DNA of 64,000 nt from Polytrichum commune. Its lineage: Eukaryota; Streptophyta; Polytrichopsida; Polytrichales; Polytrichaceae. The position numbers and the translations under genes were made by a program. Where the stretch lies: positions 53,406,758-53,470,757 of the forward strand of contig OX485805.1 in assembly GCA_950295325.1 (NCBI GenBank), given 5' to 3'. Below the pieces are notes generated by a model that did no database searches, was not told where the DNA came from, and saw nothing but the letters and a program-made list of their open reading frames with translations. How positions within the stretch are numbered: position 1 is the first letter of the stretch; the number at the start of each line of letters is the position of its first letter. Positions 44,434 through 56,208 of the stretch are shown here, piece after piece.

Positions 44434-44820
44434 TCTACCCCCATATGCAACGCCCCTGTAGTCGATGGCCCTTCCCGTCCCCTCTCGCCCCCGGCATCCC
44501 CTTCTCGCGACGTCACGGACTTCCAAATGCCATCCCTCTACCACTTCTTGGCGGTCGACGCGGCCTCGGCCGTGGATTACTCCCGCGACGTCGGCATCGG
44601 CGACGGCGTCGTCAACAGCCCGCCCCCAGCACTTGTCCCCCGCGCGTACGCCCCGTCGCCCTCCCCCCTCTCCAAGGAGAAACGGACGCTCGTTCGTTTG
44701 GGACACCTCTCACCCTCGAGGGACGACGCCGTCGCTCGTCGTGGGCCGAGCCGGCGTCTCCGCATGGAAGGCCCCTGTGAACCCTTTGAGTGGTCCACCA
44801 CTCTGCGGGATCACTTTTAG
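44434..44820 (+). CDS. Possible downstream exon of unknown function
   Basis: A T-rich tract (TTGTTCTTGTTCTTGCCCATAG) ends in a good acceptor at 44433. From there a GC-rich frame runs 128 codons to TAG at 44818-44820 (PSLYHFLAVDAASAVDYSRD, then PSPSPLSKEKRTLVRLGHLS). Composition matches the phosphatase gene just upstream, so it may be an alternative last exon or the next gene. A one-mismatch palindrome copy (44682-44697) is part of the coding sequence (RTLVR). No domain recognised. Confidence 0.4.
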   Translation, partial: STPICNAPVVDGPSRPLSPPASPSRDVTDFQMPSLYHFLAVDAASAVDYSRDVGIGDGVVNSPPPALVPRAYAPSPSPLSKEKRTLVRLGHLSPSRDDAVARRGPSRRLRMEGPCEPFEWSTTLRDHF

Positions 44821-45867
44821 TTAGAATATTAGCATTAAAAGTTAGAATTGATAGGGAATTTAGGGAAAATTAGTTCATTTAGCATTTAGCCTAGAAGAAG
44901 GAAGGTCAAAATGAAACTAAGTAGTGCTAGAAGATAGCAAAGTAGAAAAAATGTGCTAGCTAGTAAAAACAACTAGCTAAGCAAATATTAGTAGATGCTA
45001 GTTATTAAGCAAATGTTAGTAGATGCTAGCTAAGCAAGTGTTAGTTTATTAGTTAGTGTGAGGCACACAAGGCTATTGGAGGTGTTTTACGTAAGAAGAT
45101 AAAATCGGCGTGAAGAATTTTGAAGAAAAAAAGAAAGAGAGCAAGGGGGATACTTGCCCACTTGCCCCCTTGCCAACTCGATGGCGGAAAAATTAGAAAG
45201 ATTTCTAAAGGTTTTTTGTCGGAGCCACCTCGGCGAGAGGGTGGCAACCTCAACCGGGAAAACCCCCGAGCCAAAATTTCGGGAAAGGGTTTGAAAAATG
45301 GATCCGGTGGAGGAGGGTCCAACCCTTTTGTGAGAGGGTTTAAAAACCCCTCCTTCCACCTTGTAGCTCTCTCTCTTTCTCTAGTTTTTGGGCGAAGCCC
45401 TGCTTCAATGTAGTTAGGAAAAAATCCTTTAGCATGTATTCTCAATGGTCTAAAAGAAAGGCTTGAGAACCTCCTCTACTCTCTCTCTCCTAGTTAGGTT
45501 GTGTGTTTATTAACACACCAACAAAATTATTCCTTCTTTTGTAGAGGTAGGTTGGATGGTAGAGTTTTGAGTAGAGGCATTATAGACCTCATCTGCCAAT
45601 GCCCTGAAGGCTTAGTTCAAAAGCTAGAACAAGATACTTATCATTTTTCTCTTAGAGAGATTTCATATAGCTATCCATAGCCGTTTCCCATTTGTGATTT
45701 GGTTGAGATGACAATTAGTTATGGATTTTCAAAGATGGAGTAGAAAAACTGGGTGGTCTTGTGGGTAGCGGCTGCTGGATCAGACCTGCGAGCCCAATAG
45801 GAATTTTAATTCCAAGAAATTATATTTTTCCCAAGTAGAACTTTTGTGTAGCTTTCCAAAATGGCTT

Positions 45868-46110
45868 AGAACATTTGATTTGAGCATGATTTGAATTAGA
45901 TATGAATTGTGCAAGATGGGACACATAGTTTGAGAACTTTTGGTTGACTGCTGCATTACAGAGGACCTGCTGGGTTCACTTCGGCTTACCTTTCTAATCA
46001 CATATTTTTATCAAATACATCTTTTTAATATCTCTCCAGGGTCATATAGAACGTTTGATTTGACTAAGATTTGAATTAGATATGAATTGTTGAAGGCGAG
46101 ATACATAGTT
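45868..46110. repeat. Diverged direct repeat of about 180 bp
   Basis: TAGAACATTTGATTTGAG and AGATATGAATTGT words at 45868-45913 recur at 46047-46092, and TTGACTGCTG at about 45943 and 46123. A third, weaker copy may start near 46200 (GCTTTCCAATGG). It is older than the LTR family copies. Confidence 0.55.
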
Positions 46111-47620
46111 TAAGCCTTCTTGATTGACTGCTGTGTTACAAGGAGTCCGCTGAATTTCTATTAGCTTAACCTGCTGATGTCATAATTTTTCTAGTTAGAG
46201 CTTGTTCATAGCTTTCCAATGGTATAAGGAAAGCCTAGATCCAAGTAGTAAGGAATGTGCTATGAATTTTTGAAGTTAGAAGGTAGATAGGTGGGTTGGA
46301 AGGGTCGGTTGAATCGACCTCACACTTCCAACCCTCATAACTTTTGCATTTCTTATCCGATTAGAGTGATTTTTAGATCATTGGAAAGATAATTTGGTGC
46401 ACTAAGTATAAATATTATGCTTAGGATTAAATTACAGGGCAGAATAACACTTTATATTTTAATTGTTAACTAAGGTACGCTTACTACCAAACTAGTTACA
46501 AAGAAGGAGGCAAGGTCGACGCTCGGAAAGTGGAGCAAGGAAGGAGGTAGCGGCTCGGCCTACATCAAGCCCAAATCAACCGAGGAAAATTGAGGTAAAT
46601 TAACTAACCTTAAGCCTTCCATTTAGGATTGGAGGGAGCACGGCTAAGGTACGCATCTCTAAACCCACTCACCTATCTCGTAAGGTCAAGTGGCATGACC
46701 ACTTGACCGCCAAGGGAGTACCCAATTCCATTGTTTTCGGGGCCCTTGGTATGTTTTGTGGTAGTAGCTTCATTTATTAGCAAGTTTCGTGTGTGGTAAG
46801 TCGGATTAATCACCGACACGACCACTCTGAATGTTGTTGGTGGAAAGGTGGGGTTAATGACCCGCGAATCCACTATTATGTTGTTGGCCCCATAGATTGG
46901 GAGTAATGGCCCCAATTTATGAAGATTGCGCAACAGGTTGAACCTACAGGTCGCCCGTCACCCTGGTCCCATTGAGTTGCATTTCGTGGTCTATCCAGTG
47001 TAAACACATTTAACAATCAAAACATGCAAAATAAATCGTAAACCCTTGTTGGCAAGAGACCCGAGGTAAGGGGTGATGCCTAATATGTTAATGTAGTGAG
47101 TTAGGACGTGCAACCAAAAGTAAGTAATTAAGAAGGAATTTGTGTGAAGGGTGGGACTTAGGCCAAGTTCCCCCGCTTAGAAAACTAAATAGAACTAAAT
47201 AAAGAAATAGGAAGAATTGAATGGTCCATCAAATTGTCGTTATTCCGTTCGTTGAGTTAGGGTGGTATGAGTCACACCCGGTTGGGTGTATCAGAACCAT
47301 CCCAATTCACAAATTAGGATTGCCTTCGTTTCAAGGCTGGTGCGTCTGCGCGTAGAATAGGTTGTAGGTTAAGGTTAGAACTAGATATGAAATTGGTTAG
47401 TGGAGTTTAAAGCCACACTAGTAAAAAACTAAGGCCTAACCTCCGGAGGTACTACGACGCATATTTAATCTCCCTTAAAAATCTAACTACTCACGTTATA
47501 CACCTATCATCCGGGTTCGGCTTGGGCGCCTGCAAATGCAGGCCACCTTCACCGAAGGGCTTGTGTGATACTTTTAGGCTCCCTCGAAAGGGGGTGGCCC
47601 AAAAGTACCACACACTCCCC

Positions 47621-47649
47621 CTACTAACTACTAACTACTAACTACTAAT
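47621..47649. repeat. CTACTAA microsatellite
   Basis: About four tandem copies of the heptamer CTACTAA. Simple sequence. Confidence 0.9.
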
Positions 47650-48258
47650 AGAAGTCGGGGACACCTAAGTTGGCGAGATAGATACTAAGCGTCGAGAAGG
47701 TTGAGGCTCGAAGGGCCCGAGACCGATGAAGTGGAATAGTGGTAATGCTTGATGGAGTTTCGACGCCTCTTAAATAGGTGGTCGAGGTAGACACTCCGTG
47801 GTATTCCGTCTTGCCACGTCTACCCTCGCATTGGATCCGTTTAGGCTTTGTTGATCTTTCGCATTGGATCCGCTTAGATCCATTTTGACTTAGTAGTGCC
47901 CAAAGACACTTGTCAACTTGGATCTTCTCTCGTCGAAGCGAATCGGCTTGGTCAAACGTGCATCCATCTAGTCCACGTTGTTTTGCTCCACTCCTTTAAC
48001 CCGTTGTCGCGTAGTCACTTTGAATTTAGCCCTTAGCTAAGTCAATCTTAGCCTTACCAACCACTTAAATCTTGCCCTAGCTAAGTCAATCCTCACATAG
48101 TCCTATAATATTCCGTTAATGCTTGTCCTATTAGGATTTACTTACTAGGCTAGTTTCTAACTCCCAACTTACCTAACCGACCTCATATTTACTATCTAAA
48201 GTCTATTTACCACTTATATTAGGTTAATTCGATAAAGGAATCAAAATAAACCTTCACA

Positions 48259-48747
48259 ATCAGACATCATATGTAGAAGTTATGGAGGTCTGAATCTGCT
48301 GGGAGGTTCTAGCCCCAGCGGCTAAGGGAAAATGTCCACTTGGCCCCAACCCTTGTAGAGAGACAAAAGGATACTTGATGGTGGGGTAGGGGCCCCGCCA
48401 AAGTCCTAGAGGCTTATATGGGTGAGGCGGCTTAGCCGACCGACCCCCCCGGAGCATACTTGGCATTGTGCTCCGGGTAGTTGTAGTGTTGTTTTGGCAA
48501 CACGATGATCAACTCAAGAGTGGACTTCCATGGATGGAAATCCACCTTAGCCATTGGCTACCTACGAAGGGGAGAGTCCCGAATGCATGTGTAGGAGGGT
48601 TTGGTGACCTAGCCATGAGCTTGAAGGTCCGCGGTTTTGAGAGCTAACCATGCATGTGCGTGGGATGCGCAGGTTAGCGCTCGTGGCACTTGCTAGGTTG
48701 GAAAGGCGGTCAAGCTAAGTGAAGGAAAACTAGCAAGGGTTGCGACA
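48259..48747 (+). mobile_element. Old, strongly diverged LTR fragment
   Basis: Matches the second half of the family LTR (AATGTCCACTTGGCCCCAAC, GGACTTCCATGGATGGAA, then CTAGCAAGGGTTGCGACA), but with many substitutions and indels. The middle section is replaced (GCCGACCGACCCCCCCGG). It ends cleanly at 48747 inside the minus-strand gene, so it is an early insertion of the family or a sister subfamily. Confidence 0.85.
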
Positions 48748-49164
48748 ACCTGTGCGTTGAGGTGGGCGTTCTCCGTCTTGGCCTGCTCCAGCTCCTTCCG
48801 GTCCGCCCTCTTTGCCAATTCCCGGAGAATGTTTCCGGGTCCGCAGTCGTCTAGAGCATGGTTCGGCCCCTTGACGATGTGCTCCAGTCGGTAGTACTGG
48901 GTCTTGAGGTCCTCCATGCCCTCCTGGAACCGTTTGAACGGATTGTCCGGAAAGTCCCAAGCGGATATTAGGTCCACATTCCGCCATGGGGTCTCCCGGC
49001 TGGGTCCGGCTTCCAGATGTTGGTGAGGGGGAGGAGGAGAGAGTGGCCTCGAGACGGTTGGCGGCGGGCTTCCGGGTGACAAGGGAGGTGCTTCCGGAAG
49101 AATAGGGTCGCTGGAGGTCTCCGTCTCGACGTCTCCGGCTTCCGGAAGCAGCTTGTAGGTGACC
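48748..49164 (-). pseudogene. Unknown gene, 3' part: proline-rich linker and coiled coil
   Basis: On the minus strand the frame enters from the retroelement junction as TYKLLPEAGDVETET. It passes a proline-rich stretch (SPGSPPPTVSRPLSPPP) and ends in a predicted coiled coil (RELAKRADRKELEQAKTENA) cut by the old LTR at 48747. Removing the element 49165-56208 and one TGACC joins it in frame to 56209-56721 (ADEV/TYKLL). This layout resembles gag-like or transposon-associated plant proteins, but I do not recognise the family. Confidence 0.55.
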
Positions 49165-50138
49165 TGTCGCAACCCTTGCTAGGTCCCTTAATAATCTTGC
49201 CAATTTTCAATTCTAGCAAAGGTTACGAGTCGCTAACCCTTCGCATTCCGCCATGCTAATGGATAGCTCCTCTTACCCCGGACCAATAGTTCATAGGAGG
49301 GAACCAACCCTCCTACTTTGCTTTCGGGACTCACCCCTTAATCGGTAACCCATTTCCCCAATGTGGACTTCCATCCATGGAAGTCCAATCCTATGTTGAT
49401 CATCGCGTTGCCGGAGCAACACTACAACAACCCGAACCATACTAGGCAACTATGGCCTCACAATGGGCCAATGCCCATGGAGGCCGTGCCGTTCGGCCTC
49501 GGGTGGGTGAGGCCACACCACCTCACCCATATAAGCCTCTAGGACTTCACGCGGGGCCCCTACCCCACCGTCAACCAACCTCTTGTCTCTCTACCAAGAG
49601 TTGGGGCCAAGTGAACATTTTCCTTTAGCTGCTGGGCCTAGAACCCCCCCAGCAGCTTCAGACCATCATAACTTCCTTGTATGATGTCTGATCATAACAA
49701 CCAACCACTCCATCTTCATCTACGCTTCACGTAGATGCTGATGGACTCCTCACTTGCTCCATTTCAGCAAGTCTTGAGGAAGTTATGCCTGTTTGAACCT
49801 TGGCAGTCCGGGGAATCACTCCCAGGCACTGCTGTACCAGGGCGCTGTCCCGGGACAGCGCCCCACTCAAATGGCCATAACTCCTAGCTCACACCTCCGA
49901 TTGAGGTGTTTTTGAGCATTCTAGAATCACCACGCCATGAGCTACGCATAACTCATGGCCTTACCCTTGTGCCTCCTAGTCTTCGTGGGCGGGAGGCGTT
50001 CCCAACGCCCGGGGCCCTCACCCACACTAGGATCACTTGGGCCCTCTCACCAACGGCGCCACAAGTCCCGGGTGTCACTCCGGGGTCCCCCTTGTGCCCA
50101 TGGTGTTTTGGCCACTCCTCATGGAGAGGTGCGCGACA
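49165..50138 (-). repeat. 3' LTR
   Basis: 974 bp with intact ends, followed by the complement of the polypurine tract. The central stem reads CTTGCTC/CAGCAAG with one mismatch. Confidence 0.95.
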
Positions 50139-50940
50139 CTCACCCCCACCAAACGGAGTCGATGCCCTCATCGACTATACTCTTAGTCGGCACACCAATT
50201 CTCAAGTTGCCATCCTCTATGGTGCGGCATTGTGTTTACCTTAGGGCGCGACCCCCACAATGCATCTTCAAATTTGGCATCGTCCCAAAGGTGTCGTTCC
50301 TAGGTGGTCCGTTAGCGACCATGGATCTCTCATCCAAAGACCTAAACTATGCTAGACCCACCTACTTTGGGACTCACTTGGGTTGCCCCTCCTTTGGGGC
50401 GTCCCCCGTTAGGCTCCACTAGCCTAACGTGACACATCTAGGCGAGACCTCAACGCTTCCACTAAGTTGTCTCGGTTGCAACTCCGAGATGGCTTTCCAT
50501 TGTTAAGCCACGCCTTGATCGCACGGGGGTGATGCCAAGTCCCACCCGACTCGGTTCCCACTTTGCTCTTTCGAGACATGGGTTCATGACTTCCATGCGC
50601 CAACTCTCGTTAGCTCGCGGGTAGCACTTTTATGAGCACGCACCATCACCTTGTCCCCGCCCGGACAAGCCCACAACTAAGAAGTTTCTTGGTTTTATCC
50701 AAGGCCCCTCCAAGCCATGGCCCCAATTACTCGGCTTACCCAACCTAGTTTGGCATGTCTATTCCCCCTCTTCCATTAACCAAGCACAAGTACAAGACTA
50801 GGACCTCATCTCATACTTTTCTCTTTGCACCACTAAAGTTTGGACTTTATTCCCTCAAGCCAAAGAACAAGTTCATGTTGTGGAGTAATTAACCTCGAAG
50901 CTATGTGTGCTACTAGCGTCTCTTCCCCACTAAAGGAGAT
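50139..50940 (-). other. 3' untranslated segment and polypurine tract
   Basis: About 800 bp, the same hairpin-rich segment as in the plus-strand copies. The old tract (TCTTCCCCACTAAAGG, plus strand) is at about 50920-50936. Confidence 0.65.
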
Positions 50941-52430
50941 TGATGTCCTCATCAATGCCTATGCTTCATTTTATTGGAATCCTTAGCCTTAGTTTCTTCA
51001 AAGTGCTTCACCAATTCATTGGTGTTCACCATGTCTCTTGCCGCCACCTAAGCGGTTTGTTTCTCATGGTATCCTCACCATTTCACCAAGTACTCTTTTG
51101 TACATTTTCTTTCATTTTCACTTGGGCTTCCTACACTTGAGGATGCCCTCCTACCTCATGTTCCAAATGACCTCCACAAGGTCGGGACGTGGCCTAACCA
51201 CTCGCTTGTGTTCGGGCCACAAGGTGTCGTCCTAAAATGACTTTCGTAATGAGACATGAAATGTCGGATGCACTTTGACCTCGGGCGGTAATTCCAACTT
51301 ATACATGTCCTTGAACACTTGTTCCACAATGGAAAACGAAGCTCCAATTTTGGACATGAACTTTTGGAGTAAGGCCTTTGGGCAAGGTGAAGTTGTCCAC
51401 ATTCAACAACACCTTATTGGCCCACCTCATACTCCACTTTGCGTCTTCCGGCATTGATTTGCACTCCGTAGCACCTTCGGGCTTTCTCCACCAACAACTT
51501 GGTCATCTCCAAGACTTGTTTACCATCCTTGGCCAAGTCCTCACCATCTTGGTTGAACTCTAGTGTTGAATGTGCCCCCTCGAGAGCTAGGTTAATAGGT
51601 TGGAGCGCATCCACTTCATAAGCCACCACGAAAGACCACCCCTTGGTAGCCAAGTGCGTGGCTACATTGCAATTACACTCCGCTCGACCCACATAGACCG
51701 CCCAATCTCCTTGGTCCGCCCCCACCAAGTTCCTCAAGTATTGCTTCAAGACTACATTCACATGCTCCGCTTTCCCATTCATTTGGGAATGCAAGGCCGT
51801 GGTAAACCTTAGTTTCATCCGACCTCCTTAGAGAATTGCATTGAAAATGCACTTGTGAACTTTGGATCTTGATCCCACACAATCACTCTTGGCAACCCGT
51901 GGTGCCTCAACCATCCTTTGAGAAAAGGCTATGCGGTCTCCAACGCGGTGGCGGTTCCCACAATTGGCACCATGTGTGCCAACTTGGCAAACCGCTCTAC
52001 CATCAACAAGATGGCATCATACCCATGTGACTCCGGCAAACTTGTGATCAAGTCCATGCACATACTATGCCATGGCGCCGACGGGATAGGCAACGGTTGC
52101 AAGAAACCGCCTTGCTTTTGGTAAGAGGCTCGGTTCACTTGGCACTTCATCCAAGCCTTCACAAAGTGGGTTATATCCTTCTTTATGCACCGCCAATGGT
52201 ACCCCCATGACACCATTCTATGGCGGCTTTTTCTTTCTCCTCTATGGCCGGCAATAGGACTATCACATTCCTCCTTCAAAACCGATAGCCTCAACTTGCC
52301 TTGTGGCACATACACCCGACTTTGTTTACACTTGAACAATCCGTCCACCAACTTAACCTCTTTGAGCACCTTGCTCTTGCGAAGCTCCCCTAAAAACATT
52401 TGTGCTTTGGGGTAGTAAATTTACCCCTCC
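50941..52430 (-). pseudogene. Chromodomain and integrase remnant
   Basis: Chromodomain near 51100-50960. The integrase frame is open for 156 codons at 52399-51929. Here the stop after FVKA found in most copies is absent and the text runs FVKAWMKCQVNRASY. It ends at the shared TAG (51931-51929). The catalytic core continues at 51818-51414 with Glu intact (GKAEHVN). This copy shows that the FVKA stop arose within the family, whereas the later TAG is older. Confidence 0.8.
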
Positions 52431-53650
52431 CGTATCTTGCATCACAAGTTTCCTTTGCCGGCACACATTAGCCACAAGGTTTGGATGGTTCTCATTGCTT
52501 GGAACTCTTCCCGTCTACTTAGCGCATCCGGCACCACATTTCCACGGTCCGGTTTGTGGACCAAATCCACCTTCATAAGCGCCAAGCTATCATGCCAACG
52601 CAATGACTTGGCGCTCACTTGCGCTTGTATGTCAAAATACTTTTAGGACACATTGTCCTTGTAGACCTTTACTTTGTGCGACCCCAACTAGTGTCGCCAC
52701 ATCTTCAAGCAATTCACTACCGCAAATAAGTTCTTTGTCATGAGTTGGTTGTCTTCTTTGACAACCATCGAGCTTCATGCTCGCATATGCAATGGCCATC
52801 CATCTTACACATAATCCACCATTGGCAAAGTCACTCACCCCCGTATGCACCTCAAAAGGTTTGTCAAACTCCGCGAACTTGAGCACGGGCGACGAAAAGA
52901 ACTTGGTCTTAAGCTCCCCAAAGACTCGTGACAAACATCATCCCACTCTTGGGATAGCCATTTCTTCCACAAGTCGAACCATCGAGCTTCATGCTCTCAT
53001 ATGCAATGGCCATCCATCTTGCATTAACATCCGCCAATGGTAAAGTCAGTCGCTCCCCGTATGCACCTCAAAAGGTTTTTTCAAGCTCCGCGAACTTGAA
53101 CACGGGTGGTAAAGAGGAACTTGGTCTTAAGCTCCTCAAAGACTTGGTGGCAAAGCTCATCCCATTCTTGGGATAGCCATTTCTTGCACAAGTTGGACAA
53201 GGTTCTACAACCATGGAGCTTAATACTCCTATAAGCAATGGTCATCCAGCTTGGATCAACATCCGCCAATGGTAAAGTCCTTCGCCTTCATGTGCACCTC
53301 AACATGCTCATGAAAACCCGGAAACTTAACCACATGTTGTGAAGAGAAGTTACTCTTGAGCTCCCCAAAGGCTTGGTGACAAGGCTCATCCCACTCTTGG
53401 GATAGCCATTTTTTCCAACATGTTGACTAAGGTTCTAGCAACCATAGAAAAACCATGAATGAAATGGTGGTAGTAGTTGTCTAAGCCAACAAATGACCTA
53501 AGCTTTTTTCTTGAATCAAAGGCCAATTCTCTTCTTGGATTGCCTTGACATTCTTCATGTTCGTCCACCAACTTCCTTTGTCACCACATACCTCAAGAAC
53601 TCAATCTCTCGTTGAGCAAAGTTATTTCTCACTTCTTGGCGGTAAGTTTT
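52430..53650 (-). pseudogene. RNase H and RT thumb remnant with three tandem units
   Basis: RNase H near 52860-52437 (THDKELI, HKPDRGNVVPDALS-like). Units start near 52965, 53180 and 53410. Thumb text YYHHFIHGFS is near 53470-53440. The palm is absent near 53620-53645. Confidence 0.75.
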
Positions 53651-55215
53651 TGGGCAACACATTGGTGAATACATCCTTGTATCTCACCAACATCCCACCA
53701 ATGTGGTTTGGAGGAGGCCCATCTTTCCTAACCTCCCCATTCATTCCTTGAAGTTGCTCCAATCGAACCACGACCATTATGTTTTCTATTTTTCATTTGG
53801 TCCATTAAGATCAAATTCAACTTGGGTCCTTCTACCATAGGAGTCCTTGTTAATTTGAACTTCAATTCTTTGCCATTATGACACATCATAATGCACCGCA
53901 AGCTCACCGGCTTGCACCTCACATCTATCATATGAGTTTCAAAGTAGGCGGCCTTCACAATGACATGCATTTCATCTATTTCACATGGTGTGAAATTTTG
54001 ACAAAAATCCAATGTCCCACATTGAAAGGTTACATGCATCGCGGCCTCCTTTGTCTCATGCGGTTCGCCCTTTCCAAACCGCACCTTGGTGGGCTTGCCC
54101 GCTCTATCAATCGGCAAGCCCCAACTTCCTTGTGAATTTTGGGCTCAAGAAGGAGTGGTAGCCTCTTTGTCAACACATGAGACATTTCTCCCATTCATTG
54201 AGCCTCAAGGTACAAAAGATTTGGCCTTGGCTTAAGGCTACTAGCCTTGCCCACAATGCCATCGTCTTACATTCGGTCCTCGGCAACTTGGCTTGGCTTG
54301 GTCCGCAAAGCCAACTTTAAACATTTCGTCCGCGGAACAAATTGGTTTGGTGCCACAAAACCAATTTCTAATAGTTTGTCCGCAAAACAAACATGTTTTG
54401 CCTTGGTAGCACAAAGCCACCTTCCCACACTCCGTATGCGGCACGAACATGAATTGCCTTGGTAGGACAAACCCACCTCCCAACATTCCGTCCGCAGCAC
54501 AAGTATGATTTGCTTTGGAAGCATAAAGCCACCTTTCAACATTCCGTCCGCGGCACCAACATGTTTTGCCTAAGTAAAATGGACCAAACAATTTGCACTC
54601 ATTTCTTTGGGACCTACTTTGGCTAAAGCCACTTGTGGTGATGCGCCGCCAAACTTCTCTTTGGGACCATCGGCTTCAATGCTCTTGCAAATTTGATGGT
54701 CCCCACCATGTCCTCAAGAAGCCTTGGGGACTTAAACAAGGCATCCGCCACCCGCTTTTAAAACCCCACCTAAAAGGATGCATTTCTTAGAAAACTCGTC
54801 CGTTTTAGGTGTATCCTTCATTTGTGCGTTTGAATAGCGCACATAGGCCTTAAGAGGCCCCGGGTGCCTCATTAGCACCAAATTCATTCCAACATCAATA
54901 CCTTCCAAGCATTTCGAATTGGAATTTCAATCCAACATTAATGCCCTCCAAGGTTTTGGGTTCATTCGGTATTCTAGGCCCCAAATACTTTTTTGAGGTG
55001 TGCGGGAGCCCTTTCAAAGGACTCCACCATTTTCCTTACCGAATCCACCATCATGCCCACCATTGTCATTAGAACCAATGGTACGGTCAAATTCCATTTA
55101 CACATGATCTTTGTTCCAATTTGAGCCTCACAACCTTTTGGAAACTCCAGGTCACTATCACAACCCGCTTATTTGATAGCCATGCTTCCCTCAAAGTGCT
55201 AGCTCAAAAATTGGA
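53650..55215 (-). pseudogene. Partial protease, gag repeat and gag
   Basis: The protease C-terminal half is open at 54117-53728. The gag repeat at 54591-54241 is open for 116 codons in one frame and 91 in another. The gag N-terminal region is 55190-54600, starting near ATGGCTATCAAA (plus strand TTTGATAGCCAT, 55172-55183), with breaks. Confidence 0.7.
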
Positions 55216-55220
55216 ACCCT

Positions 55221-55232
55221 GCTCTGATACCA
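55221..55232 (-). other. Primer binding site for initiator tRNA-Met
   Basis: Complement of TGGTATCAGAGC, 2 bp inside the 5' LTR. Confidence 0.9.
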
Positions 55233-55234
55233 CG

Positions 55235-56208
55235 TGTCGCAACCCTTGCTAGGTCCCTTAATCATCTTGCCAATTTTCAATTCTAGCAAAGGTTACGAGT
55301 GTCTAACCCTTCGCATTCCGCCATGCTAATGGATAGCTCCTCTTACCCCGGACCAATAGTTCATAGGAGGGAACCAACCCTCCTACTTTGCTTTCGGGAC
55401 TCACCCCTTAATCGGTAACCCATTTCCCCAATGTGGACTTCCATCCATGGAAGTCCAATCCTATGTTGATCATCGCGTTGCCGGAGCAACACTACAACAA
55501 CCCGAAGCATACTAGGCAACTATGGCCTCACAATGGGCCAATGCCCATGGAGGCCTTGCCGTTGGGCCTCGGGTGGGTGAGGCCACACCACCTCACCCAT
55601 ATAAGCCTCTAGGACTTCACGCGGGGCCCCTACCCCACCGTCAACCAACCTCTTGTCTCTCTACCAAGAGTTGGGGCCAAGTGGACATTTTCCTTTAGCT
55701 GCTGGGCCTAGAACCCCCCCAGCAGCTTCAGACCATCATAACTTCCTTGTATGATGTCTGATCAGAACAACCAACCACTCCATCTTCATCTACGTTTCAC
55801 GTAGATGCCGATGGACTCCTCACTTGCCACATTTGGGCAAGTTATGAGGACATTATGCCTCTTTGAACCTTGGCAGTCCCGGGAGTCACTCCCAGGCACT
55901 GCTTTACCAGGGCGCTGTCCCGGGACAGCGCCCCACTCAAATGGCCATAACTCCTAGCTCAGACCTCCGATTGAGGTGTTTTTGAGCATTCTAGAATCAC
56001 CACGCCATGAGCTACGCATATCTTATGGCCTTACCCTTGTGCCTCCTAGTCTTCGTGGGCGGGAGGCGTTCCCAACGCCCGGGGCCCTCACCCACACTAG
56101 GATCACTTGGGCCCTCTCACCAACGGCGCCACAAGTCCCGGGTGTCACTCCGGGGTCCCCCTTGTGCCCATGGTGTTTCGGGCACTCCTCATGGAGAGGT
56201 GCGCGACA
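55235..56208 (-). repeat. 5' LTR
   Basis: 974 bp with intact ends, followed by TGACC and the host gene. Confidence 0.95.

Larger units (their letters stand above)
44821..48252. other. 3.4 kb AT-rich stretch without recognisable genes
   Basis: No coding region could be supported. Contents: GCTAG/AAGCAA-type short repeats (44940-45055); a TTTAAAAA box near 45339 followed by a CT-rich run, which could be a promoter of an unrelated retroelement LTR; a diverged direct repeat at 45868-46110; a short frame near 46500-46590 (TLGKWSKEGGSGSAYIKP) ending at GAG/GTAAAT that looks like an exon scrap; and a CTACTAA microsatellite. It may be an old, unrecognised retrotransposon. Confidence 0.35.
49165..56208 (-). 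mobile_element. Full-length minus-strand copy, 7.0 kb, TSD TGACC
   Basis: 3' LTR 49165-50138, internal 50139-55234, 5' LTR 55235-56208. TGACC stands at 49160-49164 and 56209-56213, so the element is complete and in its original site. The LTRs share rare variants (GTGTTTTTGAGC, GTGGGCGGGAGG). They differ in a central patch around the CTTGC stem, which suggests local gene conversion with another copy. It is inserted in the coding part of the gene at 48748/56721, in the same orientation as the gene. Confidence 0.95.

Noticed and set aside
45053-45445. 130-codon minus-strand frame as a gene
   Set aside because: Low-complexity, Pro/Phe-rich translation over a CT-rich stretch with no recognisable motif; likely chance.
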